A stretch of DNA of 64,000 bases from Profundicola chukchiensis (GCF_029664245.1 NZ_JANAIE010000002.1:310001-374000); one strand, 5' to 3'; counted from the stretch's first letter, positions 35,153-44,252 are shown. Made by a program: numbers and translations. The notes: a model not told the origin generated them from the letters alone.

Positions 35153-35704
35153 ATGAGAACTTTACTTTTATTTTTAATGATCAGCAGCTTTTCATTTAGT
35201 CAAGAAATATTAATTTCAGAAAACTTTAGCGAAGGATTACCAGAGGATTGGACAGTAGAGACAACAAATTCTCAAAGAAATTGGATGTTCAAAAACTTTA
35301 GGGACTTTAATTATATGCAAATGTCAGCTTTTGGTGGTCGAGGTAAACCAGGTTATAAAGTAAAAGCTATTCTACACACTCCTTTATTAGATATCTCCGA
35401 CAAAGAATGTAAATTGAAGTTTTCATTTGCCGATGCATATAAAAACGGACAACCTTTATATGTTTCAATCACTAATGCTCAGAAAAAGCCTATAAAAAAT
35501 CTCAACCCTAAGGATTGGGAGTCTTTGGTAAATAATGAAGCTAAATATGATAATAATGAGGAAAGCACGCCTTGGATTTCGTTACCTAAAATTCAACAAG
35601 CTTATCATATAAGCTTTATTTATGATAGCCAAAAAGGTGGTAAAAAATCAAAACCCTCTACCACTATTATACAATTAAGTGAAGTAGATGTTTGGTGTGA
35701 ATAA
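35153..35704 (+). CDS. Secreted choice-of-anchor J-type protein
   Basis: 183 residues with a signal peptide (MRTLLLFLMISSFSFSQ). The mature part, with LISENFSEGLPEDWTVE, WMFKNF and LHTPLLDISDKECKLKFSF, matches the pattern of cleaved-adhesin / choice-of-anchor J beta-sandwich domains. Unlike many such proteins it lacks a C-terminal T9SS sorting domain, so it may be periplasmic. It converges on mutS. Confidence 0.65.
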   Translation: MRTLLLFLMISSFSFSQEILISENFSEGLPEDWTVETTNSQRNWMFKNFRDFNYMQMSAFGGRGKPGYKVKAILHTPLLDISDKECKLKFSFADAYKNGQPLYVSITNAQKKPIKNLNPKDWESLVNNEAKYDNNEESTPWISLPKIQQAYHISFIYDSQKGGKKSKPSTTIIQLSEVDVWCE

Positions 35705-35711
35705 TAAATTC

Positions 35712-38303
35712 TTATCTTATTCTACTTTTAATTTCATTCAACTTCATTAAGGCTTCTACAGGTGTTAACGTATTGATATCCAATCCTTCTAAATCATCAC
35801 GCATAGCTTCTAAGATGGGATCATCTAATTGAAAGAAAGACAGTTGCATGTTTTCTTGTGTGATTTTAGAAGTGGTGTTGGTTAAGTTCTCGTTGGCGTG
35901 AGATTTCTCTAATTGCTTTAATACATCTTCTGCTCTACGCACCACTTTATTAGGCATTCCGGCCATTTTTGCTACATGAATTCCAAAACTGTGTTCACTA
36001 CCTCCGGGCTGTAACTTTCTTAAAAATAGAATCGTATCTTTGGTTTCTTTAATACTAACGTGATAATTCTTGATACGTTCAAATGATTTCGCCATTTCAT
36101 TTAATTCATGATAATGAGTGGCAAAAAGTGTTTTAGGTTTTCCTTTATTTTCATGAATAAATTCTGTAATCGACCATGCAATAGAAATTCCGTCGTAGGT
36201 GCTTGTTCCGCGACCAATTTCATCTAAAATAATAAGACTGCGATCGGTTAAGTTATTTAGAATTTGAGCTGTTTCATTCATTTCTACCATAAAAGTAGAC
36301 TCACCTTGAGATAAATTATCGCTTGCACCTACTCTGGTGAAAATCTTGTCAACATAGCCAATCTGAGCAGCTTTTGCAGGAACATAACTTCCCATCTGTG
36401 CCATCAATACGATTAGAGCCGTTTGTCTCAATAAGGCCGATTTACCTGACATGTTGGGACCTGTAATCATAATGATTTGTTGGTCGTTGTCGTCTAAATA
36501 CAAGCTATTGGCGATATAGGGTGAACTTGCCGGCAACTGTTGCTCGATGACTGGATGTCGTCCATCCTCAATATGCAATGATTTAGAATCATTAATTTCT
36601 GGTTTTATATAATGATTCTTCTCGGCTAAACCTGCAAAATTCAACAAGCAATCTAAACTTGCTAAAGCGTGCGCTGTTTTTTGAATTTCAGGGATGTAAG
36701 GAGCTATATTTTGTATCAATTCTAAAAATAAATCCGTTTCAATTCTTAAAATTTTGTCTTCAGCGCCAAGAATTTGCTCTTCATACTCTTTTAACTCTTC
36801 CGTAATATATCTTTCGGAGTTAACTAAAGTTTGTTTCCTAGTCCAATCGCTAGGAACTTTGTCTCTATGCGTATTTCGAATTTCTATATAATAACCAAAA
36901 ACTTTATTGAAATCTACCTTAATGCTAGGAATTCCAGTTTTTTCACTTTCACGAAGTCGCATTTCTTCTAAAAATTCCTTTCCTCCATGTAAGATGTTTC
37001 TCAATTTATCTAAATCCTTCGAAACACCTTCTGCGATTACATTTCCCTTATGAAGAAAATGAGGTGGATTTTCGGTTAAGGTTTCTTTTAATTGACTAAA
37101 TAAACTATTAAAATTATTGAACTTAAAGTTTATTCCCTTTACCTGAGCAGGATTATATTCTTTAAGAATTTCATTAATTTCTTGAATCGAAGCAATACTT
37201 TCTGTTAAGGTAGTTAATTGCTTAGGTGTAATTTTACCAGTGGCAATTTTGGAACAAAGTCGCTCTAAATCTGCCATATTCCGTAACTGCTCCCTTAAAG
37301 CAATAGAAACTTCTGTGTTCTGCAATAAAAACTGAACCGTATTTTGTCTTTTTTGAATCGGTTCAATTTGACTTAAAGGCAGCGCCATCCATCTTCTCAA
37401 CAACCTAGCTCCCATAGGAGTAAGCGTATGATTCAAAATTGAGAAAAGCGTCACCGAATCTTGGTGAGGCGCATGAAATAGCTCTAAATTTCGAACGGTA
37501 AAAGCATCTAACCAAACAAAATCTTCATTTACAATTCTATGAATGTTATTGATGTGGTTTAAATCAAAATGATGGGTTTCATCTAAATAAGCAAAAACAG
37601 CTCCTGCTGCTGTAATTCCTAAATGCATGTCCTCTACACCAAATCCTTTAAGAGATTTTGTCTGAAAATGCCGTTTCATTTTGTCGTAGGCAAAATCATA
37701 TTGAAATGCCCAATCATCTAAACCAAAACGACTAATATTGGAAGTAATAAATTCAGGAAATTGTCTTTTCTGGAAAATTATTTCCTTTGGCGAAAAGTTC
37801 TGAATCATCTTCTGAACTGTTTCTTGATCACCTTCTTGCAGGAAAAACTCACCTGTAGAAATATCTAACAAAGCAGCTCCAAAATTATTCTTCTCTCGGT
37901 GAATCGACATTAAGAAATTATTGGAAGAAGACCCCAAGACTTGGTCGTTTAAAGCAACACCAGGCGTTACGAGTTCGGTTACACCACGTTTAACGATTGT
38001 TTTCGTAGCACTGGCATCCTCTAATTGATCACAAATCGCCACGCGTAGCCCCGCACGAACCAATTTTGGCAAATAGGTATCTAACGAATGATGTGGAAAA
38101 CCCGCTAACTCAATATAAGCTGCCGCTCCATTTGCTCTTCGAGTAAGAACAATATCCAAAATTTTGGCAGCCTTAATTGCGTCCTCACCAAAAGTCTCAT
38201 AAAAATCACCGATTCTAAACAATAACATAGCATCAGGGTATTTAGCCTTGATTTTATTGTATTGCTTCATTAATGGGGTTTCCTTTTTCTCCTTCTTCGC
38301 CAT
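35712..38303 (-). CDS. mutS: DNA mismatch repair protein MutS
   Basis: About 863 residues. It recognises mismatches and works with MutL, which is encoded at 62205. The mismatch-binding Phe-x-Glu is in GDFYETFGEDA (about 35), the ATPase Walker A is GPNMSGKSALLRQT (about 617), followed by STFMVEMNETA, ILDEIGRGTSTYDG and ATHYHELN. I use ATG 38303 (MAKKEKKE); ATG 38318 would add MYFCG, which is not typical. Confidence 0.95.
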   Translation of the reverse strand: MAKKEKKETPLMKQYNKIKAKYPDAMLLFRIGDFYETFGEDAIKAAKILDIVLTRRANGAAAYIELAGFPHHSLDTYLPKLVRAGLRVAICDQLEDASATKTIVKRGVTELVTPGVALNDQVLGSSSNNFLMSIHREKNNFGAALLDISTGEFFLQEGDQETVQKMIQNFSPKEIIFQKRQFPEFITSNISRFGLDDWAFQYDFAYDKMKRHFQTKSLKGFGVEDMHLGITAAGAVFAYLDETHHFDLNHINNIHRIVNEDFVWLDAFTVRNLELFHAPHQDSVTLFSILNHTLTPMGARLLRRWMALPLSQIEPIQKRQNTVQFLLQNTEVSIALREQLRNMADLERLCSKIATGKITPKQLTTLTESIASIQEINEILKEYNPAQVKGINFKFNNFNSLFSQLKETLTENPPHFLHKGNVIAEGVSKDLDKLRNILHGGKEFLEEMRLRESEKTGIPSIKVDFNKVFGYYIEIRNTHRDKVPSDWTRKQTLVNSERYITEELKEYEEQILGAEDKILRIETDLFLELIQNIAPYIPEIQKTAHALASLDCLLNFAGLAEKNHYIKPEINDSKSLHIEDGRHPVIEQQLPASSPYIANSLYLDDNDQQIIMITGPNMSGKSALLRQTALIVLMAQMGSYVPAKAAQIGYVDKIFTRVGASDNLSQGESTFMVEMNETAQILNNLTDRSLIILDEIGRGTSTYDGISIAWSITEFIHENKGKPKTLFATHYHELNEMAKSFERIKNYHVSIKETKDTILFLRKLQPGGSEHSFGIHVAKMAGMPNKVVRRAEDVLKQLEKSHANENLTNTTSKITQENMQLSFFQLDDPILEAMRDDLEGLDINTLTPVEALMKLNEIKSRIR

Positions 38304-38342
38304 TCCACAAAAATACAATCTTCTTTTAATAATAAAATCCCT

Positions 38343-38350
38343 TATCTTTG
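38343..38350 (+). promoter_or_regulatory. -7 element of the lipocalin-like gene
   Basis: TATCTTTG, a perfect TAnnTTTG match, 27 bases before the start codon at 38378. Confidence 0.55.
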
Positions 38351-38377
38351 CGTTAACTAAATTAAAGAAAAATACTT

Positions 38378-38836
38378 ATGAGAAAATTATTGTTATTATT
38401 CGGTGCATTAACATTCTTGTCGATGAGCTTCATTAGCTGTTCTAGCGATGACGACGGACCATCTGACACAGTAAATAATAGCATCTACGGAACTTGGAAG
38501 ACAGATTACAAAGTAGTAAATGATATGTTCGTAGAAGGATCAGACCTATGTGATGAGAAGCTAGAGTACAGATTCTCTAACAACGGAAGCTACACCTTAA
38601 AAACATTTACAGGAGATAATGAAGATGATTGTTTAATGGATACTGAAACTCACGGATCTTGGGAGTATTTAGGTTCTGATAAATATTTAATTCACAGCAA
38701 TAATGTTACTATTACAGATAACAACAGAGATATGTACACTTTCTATTTAGACTTCAGAAATAGTAACGAAGTTAGATGGTACACTTTAGCTGACCATAAT
38801 GCTGATAACAGGACATTTATCGTGTTGAAAAAATAA
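38378..38836 (+). CDS. Lipocalin-like lipoprotein
   Basis: 152 residues. Lipobox-like SMSFISC with an acidic Ser-rich tether (SSDDDGPSD), then the typical lipocalin-like opening IYGTWKTDYKVV and later YRFSNNGSYTLKTF and GSWEYLGSDKYLI. Bacteroidota encode many such outer-membrane-anchored small beta-barrels; the ligand is unknown. It has its own promoter and terminator, so it is monocistronic. Confidence 0.75.
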   Translation: MRKLLLLFGALTFLSMSFISCSSDDDGPSDTVNNSIYGTWKTDYKVVNDMFVEGSDLCDEKLEYRFSNNGSYTLKTFTGDNEDDCLMDTETHGSWEYLGSDKYLIHSNNVTITDNNRDMYTFYLDFRNSNEVRWYTLADHNADNRTFIVLKK

Positions 38837-38859
38837 GCTTTTGTTTATTAAAAAACTTA

Positions 38860-38886
38860 AAGGTGCTATTTTAGCACCTTTTTTTA
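38860..38886 (+). terminator. Terminator after the lipocalin-like gene
   Basis: AAGGTGCTA, TTT loop, TAGCACCTT and five further T. It ends 10 bases before the TrmH ATG. Confidence 0.85.
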
Positions 38887-38896
38887 TTTGAATACT

Positions 38897-39433
38897 ATGA
38901 GAAAATTAAAACTTGAAGAACTGGGAAGAGTTGATGTTGAAACTTATCAGCAGCAAAGCAAAATACCTGTTGTGGTTTTATGTGACAATATTAGAAGTAT
39001 GCATAATGTTGGTTCTATCTTTAGAACAGCTGATGCTTTTAGCATAGAAAAAATACATTTATGTGGCATCACCGCTCGCCCTCCTCATAAAGAAATCAGA
39101 AAGACAGCACTAGGTTCAACAGAAAGTGTTGTTTGGGATTATCACGAAAATGCGTCAGAGATATTAAAAGATTTAATATCGCAAGACTATACACCTATCG
39201 CTATTGAGCAAGTAGACAAAAGTGTTTCTTTAGAAAGTTTTGCAGTAGAAAACGAAAAGAAATATGTAGTTATACTAGGAAATGAAGTTGAAGGAGTTCA
39301 ACAAGATTTAATTGATATGTGTAACATTGCCCTAGAAATCCCACAGTCGGGCACCAAACATTCACTCAATGTTAGTGTTTGCTCAGGCATTGTGATGTGG
39401 AAGTTTTATCAGGCATTCTTGGATCGCATATAA
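38897..39433 (+). CDS. TrmH/SpoU family RNA methyltransferase
   Basis: About 178 residues. A SPOUT-fold 2'-O-ribose methyltransferase for tRNA or rRNA. Motif 1 is NIRSMHNVGSIFRTADAF (about 31-48), then VVILGNEVEGV and the C-terminal knot motif IPQSGTKHSLNVSVCSGI. Start ATG 38897 preferred over TTG 38888. It is short, without an extra N-terminal RNA-binding domain, so the target nucleotide cannot be assigned. Confidence 0.88.
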   Translation: MRKLKLEELGRVDVETYQQQSKIPVVVLCDNIRSMHNVGSIFRTADAFSIEKIHLCGITARPPHKEIRKTALGSTESVVWDYHENASEILKDLISQDYTPIAIEQVDKSVSLESFAVENEKKYVVILGNEVEGVQQDLIDMCNIALEIPQSGTKHSLNVSVCSGIVMWKFYQAFLDRI

Positions 39434-39504
39434 AATTGAGTTTTTAGGATATTTTCAAAAATTACTTAGTTCACTTGTTTATTTAAGTCAACATAATCAC
39501 ATAA

Positions 39505-39537
39505 TTGTTAATTATTACTAAAAAAACTATATATTTG
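39505..39537 (+). promoter_or_regulatory. Promoter of the TPR histidine kinase gene
   Basis: TTG at 39505-39507, 22 bases, then TATATTTG at 39530-39537. It ends 13 bases before ATG 39551 and rules out the GTG at 39539 as a start. None of the LytTR-type boxes found nearby lies here. Confidence 0.6.
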
Positions 39538-39550
39538 AGTGAATCTCAAC

Positions 39551-41476
39551 ATGATAGTTTTTGTGCGAATTTTCATTTCATATTTACTCCTTTTAATTTC
39601 GTTTTGCGCTTATGGCCAAGAAAACGAAAGGGAAGATTTTGATATTAAATTCCACGTAGAACAAAAGACGGACGACTTTAACACTGTCTTTGCACCTCTA
39701 TATTATGAAAAAGATACGCTGAGGTTTCAAGAATTATTGAAATTATCTAAAAGTAATGATTATGCCATAGGGGAAATTATTGCTTTAAATTTACTAGGAA
39801 CATATTATCGAGATCAGGCGCAGTATTTCAAATCCGTAGAACTACACAATCAAGCTCTCAATTTAGCAAAAGATAAAAACCTAACAGACGGAGTACTTTA
39901 CTCCAACAATATGTTGGGGGTTGTTTTCCGAAGAATGGATGATGTTCAAAAAGGCCTGAGATATCATTTTAAAGCCTTAGAAATTGCTGAAGAGGTTGAG
40001 GTTAAAAATGATTTCACCATTAGAAATACAGCAATCGCCGTAAATGGTATCGGGAACTCCTATTTAATACTTCAAGAATATGAGAGTGCGAAGAATCAAT
40101 TTCGAAGATCGTTTGAAATTGAAAAGTCCATTAACAATCATTTAGGCCTAGCTATTAATTATCAAAACATTGGATACTCTTTTGAGAAGTTAAACCAGCT
40201 AGATAGCGCACAACTAAATTATTTTCAATCGTTAAAAGAAAATAGTTTTATCAATAATGATATCGGTAAAATGATATGTTACAACAGCATCGGTCGTGTT
40301 TTTCTACTTAAAGAAAATTACAAAGAAGCCCTTGTTTTCTTAGATCGCGCTGAAGTCATTGCTGAAGAGACTGGTGATAGTTTTTATACGGCTACCATTT
40401 ATTACCTAAAAGGATTAACATTATTAAACCTTGATCGTAAAAAAGATTCCAAACGTTACTTGAGCAAAAGTGTTGAACTCAGTACAAAACATAATTTAAA
40501 ATCAAACCTTTCTGAGACTTATAACGCTTTTGCAACCTACTACGAACGTATTGGGGACTATCAAGAGGCTTTAAAGTATGTAAGAAAGAGCAAGGAAGTT
40601 GAGGCTGATTACTTAAATGAAAATAATCTAAGAATTAAAAATAATCTTGAGATTTCTTACGAAACAGAGCTAAAAGCCAATCAAATTTTAAATCTTAAAA
40701 AGGAAAAAAGTCAAATAATAGAGGAAGCTAGTAAAAAGCAAAGGACTATTTTATTTTTAATTTTATTATTAGCTGTACTTGCTTTATTAGGGATGCTATT
40801 TTATCAAAGAGATAAATTAAGAAAGGAAAAACAACTACTAGAGTTAGAACAAAAAGTTCTTCGCGCTCAGATGAATCCTCATTTTACCTTTAATGCGTTG
40901 AACTCAATTAAAACCTATATCATTTCACAGGATACTGAAGAAGCTGTAAAATACCTTAATAAATTCGCAAAACTTATTAGAGGGGTTTTATATTCTAGCG
41001 AAAAGAAGGTGGTTTCTTTGGAAGAAGAACTAGAAACTGTTGAATCCTATCTAAGTATAGAGCGCCTACGCTTTAACGATCCTATTGAATACCAATTAGA
41101 TATTAAAGATATTGATCCCGCCAATGTGGAAATTCCTCCATTGCTTCTACAACCTTTTATAGAGAATGCATTATGGCATGGACTCGCCCCCAAAAAAGGT
41201 GAGAAAATTATACGCTTAGAAATTTTTAAGCAATCTAAAAACATTGTCTGCATCAATATCATCGATAATGGTGTCGGTCGAAAAAACTCCAAGAGTTCTG
41301 ATAAGGAGAAAGGTTATAAATCTTTAGGTGTTGCTATTTCAAGAAAACGACTCAGCAATCATTTTAATATTAAGAATGATGACACCACTTTAATGTTTAC
41401 TGACCTCAAAGATGAGAACAATAATGCAACTGGCACTAAGGTTACAATTTGCATCCCTATTCGCTCACATGATTGA
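39551..41476 (+). CDS. TPR-containing LytS-type sensor histidine kinase
   Basis: About 641 residues. Signal sequence (IFISYLLLLISFCAYGQ), then a periplasmic TPR array (about 50-370), a coiled coil, one membrane helix (ILFLILLLAVLALLGMLFY, about 397-415), and a His_kinase/HATPase_c domain. The H-box NPHFTFNALNSIKTYI, N-box PFIENALWHGL and G-box IIDNGVGR are all intact, so it should be catalytically active. No regulator gene adjoins it; the nearest is the LytTR regulator 4.5 kb away. It probably phosphorylates that regulator, but the sequence does not prove this. Confidence 0.88.
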   Translation: MIVFVRIFISYLLLLISFCAYGQENEREDFDIKFHVEQKTDDFNTVFAPLYYEKDTLRFQELLKLSKSNDYAIGEIIALNLLGTYYRDQAQYFKSVELHNQALNLAKDKNLTDGVLYSNNMLGVVFRRMDDVQKGLRYHFKALEIAEEVEVKNDFTIRNTAIAVNGIGNSYLILQEYESAKNQFRRSFEIEKSINNHLGLAINYQNIGYSFEKLNQLDSAQLNYFQSLKENSFINNDIGKMICYNSIGRVFLLKENYKEALVFLDRAEVIAEETGDSFYTATIYYLKGLTLLNLDRKKDSKRYLSKSVELSTKHNLKSNLSETYNAFATYYERIGDYQEALKYVRKSKEVEADYLNENNLRIKNNLEISYETELKANQILNLKKEKSQIIEEASKKQRTILFLILLLAVLALLGMLFYQRDKLRKEKQLLELEQKVLRAQMNPHFTFNALNSIKTYIISQDTEEAVKYLNKFAKLIRGVLYSSEKKVVSLEEELETVESYLSIERLRFNDPIEYQLDIKDIDPANVEIPPLLLQPFIENALWHGLAPKKGEKIIRLEIFKQSKNIVCINIIDNGVGRKNSKSSDKEKGYKSLGVAISRKRLSNHFNIKNDDTTLMFTDLKDENNNATGTKVTICIPIRSHD

Positions 41477-41496
41477 GTAGTAAAGTAAATATATTT

Positions 41497-41709
41497 TTAG
41501 TCCTTTTCATTAATCAGCGAAACCTGTGGCTGAGCTAATAAGGAATCATTGATTTGTTTTTCAACAAAGACATTCGCCCTTTCAGTATCAACTTGATACT
41601 GATTATAATAAGTAGAGAAATCATCTGTTTGTTGATCACTTTCAAAAGCTGATGTGTGACAAGATGTGATAAATAAGAAGCATATAAGAGTAAAGAGTAG
41701 AGTTTTCAT
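41497..41709 (-). CDS. Small lipoprotein preceded by a LytTR-type box cluster
   Basis: 70 residues: MKTLLFTLICFLFITSC lipoprotein signal, then a short acidic, Gln-rich mature part (ESDQQTDDFSTYYNQYQ) with no recognised domain. It converges on the TPR kinase gene. Box cluster I and a weak -7 element lie upstream in the expected orientation, which suggests control by the LytTR regulator at 46008. Confidence 0.7.
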   Translation of the reverse strand: MKTLLFTLICFLFITSCHTSAFESDQQTDDFSTYYNQYQVDTERANVFVEKQINDSLLAQPQVSLINEKD

Positions 41710-41775
41710 AACATAAATAGGTTTTACTAGGTTGATTAATTAGTTTATATCTATAAGTTAGAGTTTTAGGTTATG

Positions 41776-41783
41776 TAAATATC
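41776..41783 (-). promoter_or_regulatory. -7-like element for the small lipoprotein
   Basis: The minus strand reads GATATTTA, a weak match to TAnnTTTG. It lies exactly 30 bases beyond the near edge of box cluster I, the same spacing as at cluster II. Confidence 0.45.
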
Positions 41784-41813
41784 AGCAATCTTTTCCTTAC
41801 TTAAAGAGGAAAA

Positions 41814-41867
41814 TGTATAAACGGTAGGAAAAACTGTATAAACTGCCTAAAACCGATGATTAAGTGT
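41814..41867 (-). promoter_or_regulatory. LytTR-type box cluster I (three boxes, 21-base period)
   Basis: Plus-strand units start at 41814 (TGTATAAACGGT), 41835 (TGTATAAACTGC) and 41856 (ATGATTAAGTGT, degenerate). The period is exactly 21 bases, two helical turns. Read on the minus strand the core is ACCGTTTATACA, in line with ACCGTT-type sites known for LytTR regulators. It points to the small lipoprotein gene. Confidence 0.75.
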
Positions 41868-41974
41868 AATTTTATCAATCTGAAGATTTAAAGTTTCTAG
41901 TTAAAGGCTGTGTGTTTTGTTGAATTTTAAAGCATAGAGTCAACTTTGATAACTCCGATTAAAATCAACTTCAT

Positions 41975-42000
41975 AAAAAAAGTGTCGATTTCTCGACACT
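41975..42000 (-). terminator. Minus-strand terminator with no annotated gene upstream
   Basis: AGTGTCGA, TTTC loop, TCGACACT; on the minus strand it runs into six or more T. No minus-strand gene ends here, so it marks the end of an unannotated transcript. Confidence 0.8.
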
Positions 42001-42164
42001 CCAAAAAAATTAAATAATATAAAAAATACTTTTACGCAAATAATTGCCGAATCATAAGATGAGATATCAACATTATATTTTAAAATCTACCACAATAAAT
42101 ATGGAAAACATTTACACTTTCATCATAATCACCGTGGTAGATTACAGAGTTAGTTGAATTCTCA
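41975..42164 (-). ncRNA. Candidate LytTR-controlled small RNA
   Basis: Box cluster II and a CATATTTG element (42170-42177) predict a minus-strand start near 42164; the hairpin at 41975-42000 ends it, giving about 190 nt. Minus-strand frames inside are at most 13 codons, so it is unlikely to code for protein. The perfect 10-bp inverted repeat AATCTACCAC (42084-42093) / GTGGTAGATT (42134-42143) closes a 40-base loop, giving a long-range stem. The start is approximate. With clusters I and II it explains most of the 672-base gap 41710-42381. Confidence 0.6.
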
Positions 42165-42169
42165 TAAGA

Positions 42170-42177
42170 CAAATATG
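42170..42177 (-). promoter_or_regulatory. -7-like element of the candidate small RNA
   Basis: The minus strand reads CATATTTG, one mismatch from TAnnTTTG, exactly 30 bases from the near edge of cluster II. Confidence 0.5.
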
Positions 42178-42207
42178 ATACATTTTTTCAATTCCTAGTT
42201 CAAGAAA

Positions 42208-42261
42208 TGTATGAAGTGTATGAAAAATTGTATAAACGGTCAGAAATCGTTGATTAAGTGC
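42208..42261 (-). promoter_or_regulatory. LytTR-type box cluster II (three boxes, 21-base period)
   Basis: Units start at 42208 (TGTATGAAGTGT), 42229 (TGTATAAACGGT) and 42250 (TTGATTAAGTGC). Period and orientation equal those of cluster I. It points leftward, away from proC and into a stretch without genes. Confidence 0.75.
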
Positions 42262-42381
42262 ATAAAACTCGTTTTTAACTGTATTTAAAATTTGACGAAA
42301 AATCTTTAGATTTCAATAATATATTAAGACTTCTAAGTCTCGCACTATTGTTGCAGTTAACTGAACAAAAACCAATCATTT

Positions 42382-43185
42382 ATGAAATTATTATTAATAG
42401 GCGCTGGAAATATGGGTTTAACCTATGCAGAAGGCATGCTAACCTCATCATTACTCAACGGGAATCCCATTCGCGTACATGATAAATCCCCAGAAGTGAA
42501 AGAGAAAATATTAAAAGATGATCGATTTATCTTCGAGGAGGATTTACAAACTGCACTTCCAGAAGCTGATATCGTTTTCTTAGCAGTGAAGCCCTATCAT
42601 AAAGAAGACGTTTTCGAAGAAATCAATGAGTTAGTGAAACCTGGGCAAATGTTTGTGTCGCTTATGGCGGGAGTAAACATCAAAACCTTATCAAAGGGCC
42701 TGAATGCTAAAAAGATCGTTAGAACCATGCCTAATCTGCCTGCACAGGTTGGAAAGGGTGTTACTTCCTTTACAGTCTCCAAGCATGTCTCTAAACTAGA
42801 AGCTAAGCTCGTGAAATCCTTACTGGACACGACTGGTGTTTCAGTTAAAGTGAAAAATGAAAAATTCATTGATGCTTCTACCGGAATTTCGGGTAGTGGC
42901 CCAGCTTATGTCTTTTATTTTATGGAATCTATGATGCAAGCCGCCAGAGACATGGGCTTTTCAGAGAAAGTATCTAAAGTGCTAGTTTCTCAAACTTTTG
43001 AAGGAGCTGTTGAGCTATTCAACCAAAATGACTTATCACCAAAAAAATGGATGGACCGAGTAGCATCTAAAGGTGGAACAACGCGAGCAGCGCTCGACTC
43101 AATGGAAGACAACAATATCCGGGAATTAATTCATGATGCTGCTTATGCCGCATTTGATAGAGCCGTTGAGCTTGGCAAAGAGTAA
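42382..43185 (+). CDS. proC: Pyrroline-5-carboxylate reductase
   Basis: 267 residues, cytoplasmic. It makes L-proline from pyrroline-5-carboxylate with NAD(P)H. The N-terminal Rossmann motif LLLIGAGNMGLTYAEGM, FLAVKPYHKEDV, VRTMPNLPAQVGKGVT, DASTGISGSGPAYVFYF and the C-terminal RVASKGGTTRAALDSM are all as in the family. A perfect palindrome CAGTTAACTG (42354-42363) lies 18 bases before the ATG and TATTGTTG at 42346 may be a -7 element. Cluster II points away from it. Confidence 0.92.
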   Translation: MKLLLIGAGNMGLTYAEGMLTSSLLNGNPIRVHDKSPEVKEKILKDDRFIFEEDLQTALPEADIVFLAVKPYHKEDVFEEINELVKPGQMFVSLMAGVNIKTLSKGLNAKKIVRTMPNLPAQVGKGVTSFTVSKHVSKLEAKLVKSLLDTTGVSVKVKNEKFIDASTGISGSGPAYVFYFMESMMQAARDMGFSEKVSKVLVSQTFEGAVELFNQNDLSPKKWMDRVASKGGTTRAALDSMEDNNIRELIHDAAYAAFDRAVELGKE

Positions 43186-43195
43186 TTAAAACAAC

Positions 43196-43229
43196 AAAGG
43201 CTTTTAGATAAACTAAAAGCCTTTATTTT
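43196..43229 (+). terminator. Terminator after proC
   Basis: AAAGGCTTTTAG, ATAAA loop, CTAAAAGCCTTT and a short T-rich tract. It may also serve the converging minus-strand operon that ends at 43264. Confidence 0.8.
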
Positions 43230-43263
43230 CGGACAAACAATCTTTTTCATCGAGTAGCATTAC

Positions 43264-43881
43264 TTAATTCAGGTCTGAGACATTTAGTTTTTCTATATAA
43301 GAATACAACTCGTCCGTTGTCATATTCTTTCCGTTTGCATTTACAAAAAACCGATCATCTACTGTAACTCTAATAGATGAGTCATTTTTATCTTTATAAT
43401 AAGTTTCAACAGATTGAACTCCATTTCGATCTACTATCTCTTCTTTTTTGGTATCAGATTCAGATTCAAAGTTACCATATAAGGCACCTAGCATACCCTG
43501 AGAGGCATATACTGCTGAACCAGTTTCACCCGCTCCGTCCATGATCGTAACCTCTAAAGACCTTTCTTCATTTTCATAAGACAACTCTCCAGTAGAGCCC
43601 ATAACTGTATTAAATTTATAGGAATTTCTTTTTAAATCCCCTAAATCATCAGGCATCCAATCTTTAAATTCATCACTGGTAATCGGAGTTAACTCTTTTA
43701 GTGATTCCATTCGAGATTCGATATTCTTGGCATTCTTTTCCATATTTGAAACATTTCCTACCATCGTAGAAGCTGTATTCACTTTGCTTTTAACATCCTT
43801 AATTTTATCCATCGTCTCGCTCTCACATGAGTAAGTTATGACCAACATTAAGGCAAATAAGCTTAAATATACTTTTTTCAT
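43264..43881 (-). CDS. Hypothetical lipoprotein, last gene of the OmpA operon
   Basis: 205 residues. Lipoprotein signal LMLVITYSC, then a predicted coiled coil (ETMDKIKDVKSKVNTASTMV region, about 22-65) and a compact domain with SLEVTIMDGAGETGSA. No known family recognised by me. It lies 29 bases after the membrane-protein gene, so it is likely in the operon led by the OmpA-like gene and under box cluster III. Confidence 0.7.
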   Translation of the reverse strand: MKKVYLSLFALMLVITYSCESETMDKIKDVKSKVNTASTMVGNVSNMEKNAKNIESRMESLKELTPITSDEFKDWMPDDLGDLKRNSYKFNTVMGSTGELSYENEERSLEVTIMDGAGETGSAVYASQGMLGALYGNFESESDTKKEEIVDRNGVQSVETYYKDKNDSSIRVTVDDRFFVNANGKNMTTDELYSYIEKLNVSDLN

Positions 43882-43910
43882 TTTCTTTAATTTTTAATTG
43901 AATTATTCTT

Positions 43911-44240
43911 TTAAATACCCTCTAACCATTCGTTATACTTCTCCCCTAATACTGGAACAGGCTCCATTTTTCCGTTAATGGCATTCATTAAACCCATGAT
44001 CCAAAGAAAAATTATGAAAAGTGAGCCTAGAATGGATATAATCCAACCTATAATCGGTATCATTCCGACGATCATTAAGGCTAAACTCGTTAGTCCAATT
44101 CCGAGCGACTGTCGAATATGGTAGCTGGTAAGCTCTTCTTTATCCTTATTTGAAATAAAGGCGATAATCAATCCTATAATAGTAATGTATGCAATAATAT
44201 GCATTGAACTATTAGCTTTTGTAGTTGTTTGTGTTTCCAT
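43911..44240 (-). CDS. DUF4870-like membrane protein
   Basis: 109 residues with about three membrane helices: HIIAYITIIGLIIAFI, a middle GLTSLALMIVGMIPIIGWII and FIIFLWIMGLMNAINGK. The motif YHIRQSLGI between helices is typical of the DUF4870/Tic20-like family, of unknown function. It lies 12 bases after the OmpA-like gene. Confidence 0.78.
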   Translation of the reverse strand: METQTTTKANSSMHIIAYITIIGLIIAFISNKDKEELTSYHIRQSLGIGLTSLALMIVGMIPIIGWIISILGSLFIIFLWIMGLMNAINGKMEPVPVLGEKYNEWLEGI

Positions 44241-44252
44241 TTTGTTTAGTTT

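Noticed and set aside
42208-42381. Cluster II as a proC activator site
   Set aside because: Its orientation is opposite to proC and the -7 element at the conserved spacing lies on the other side.
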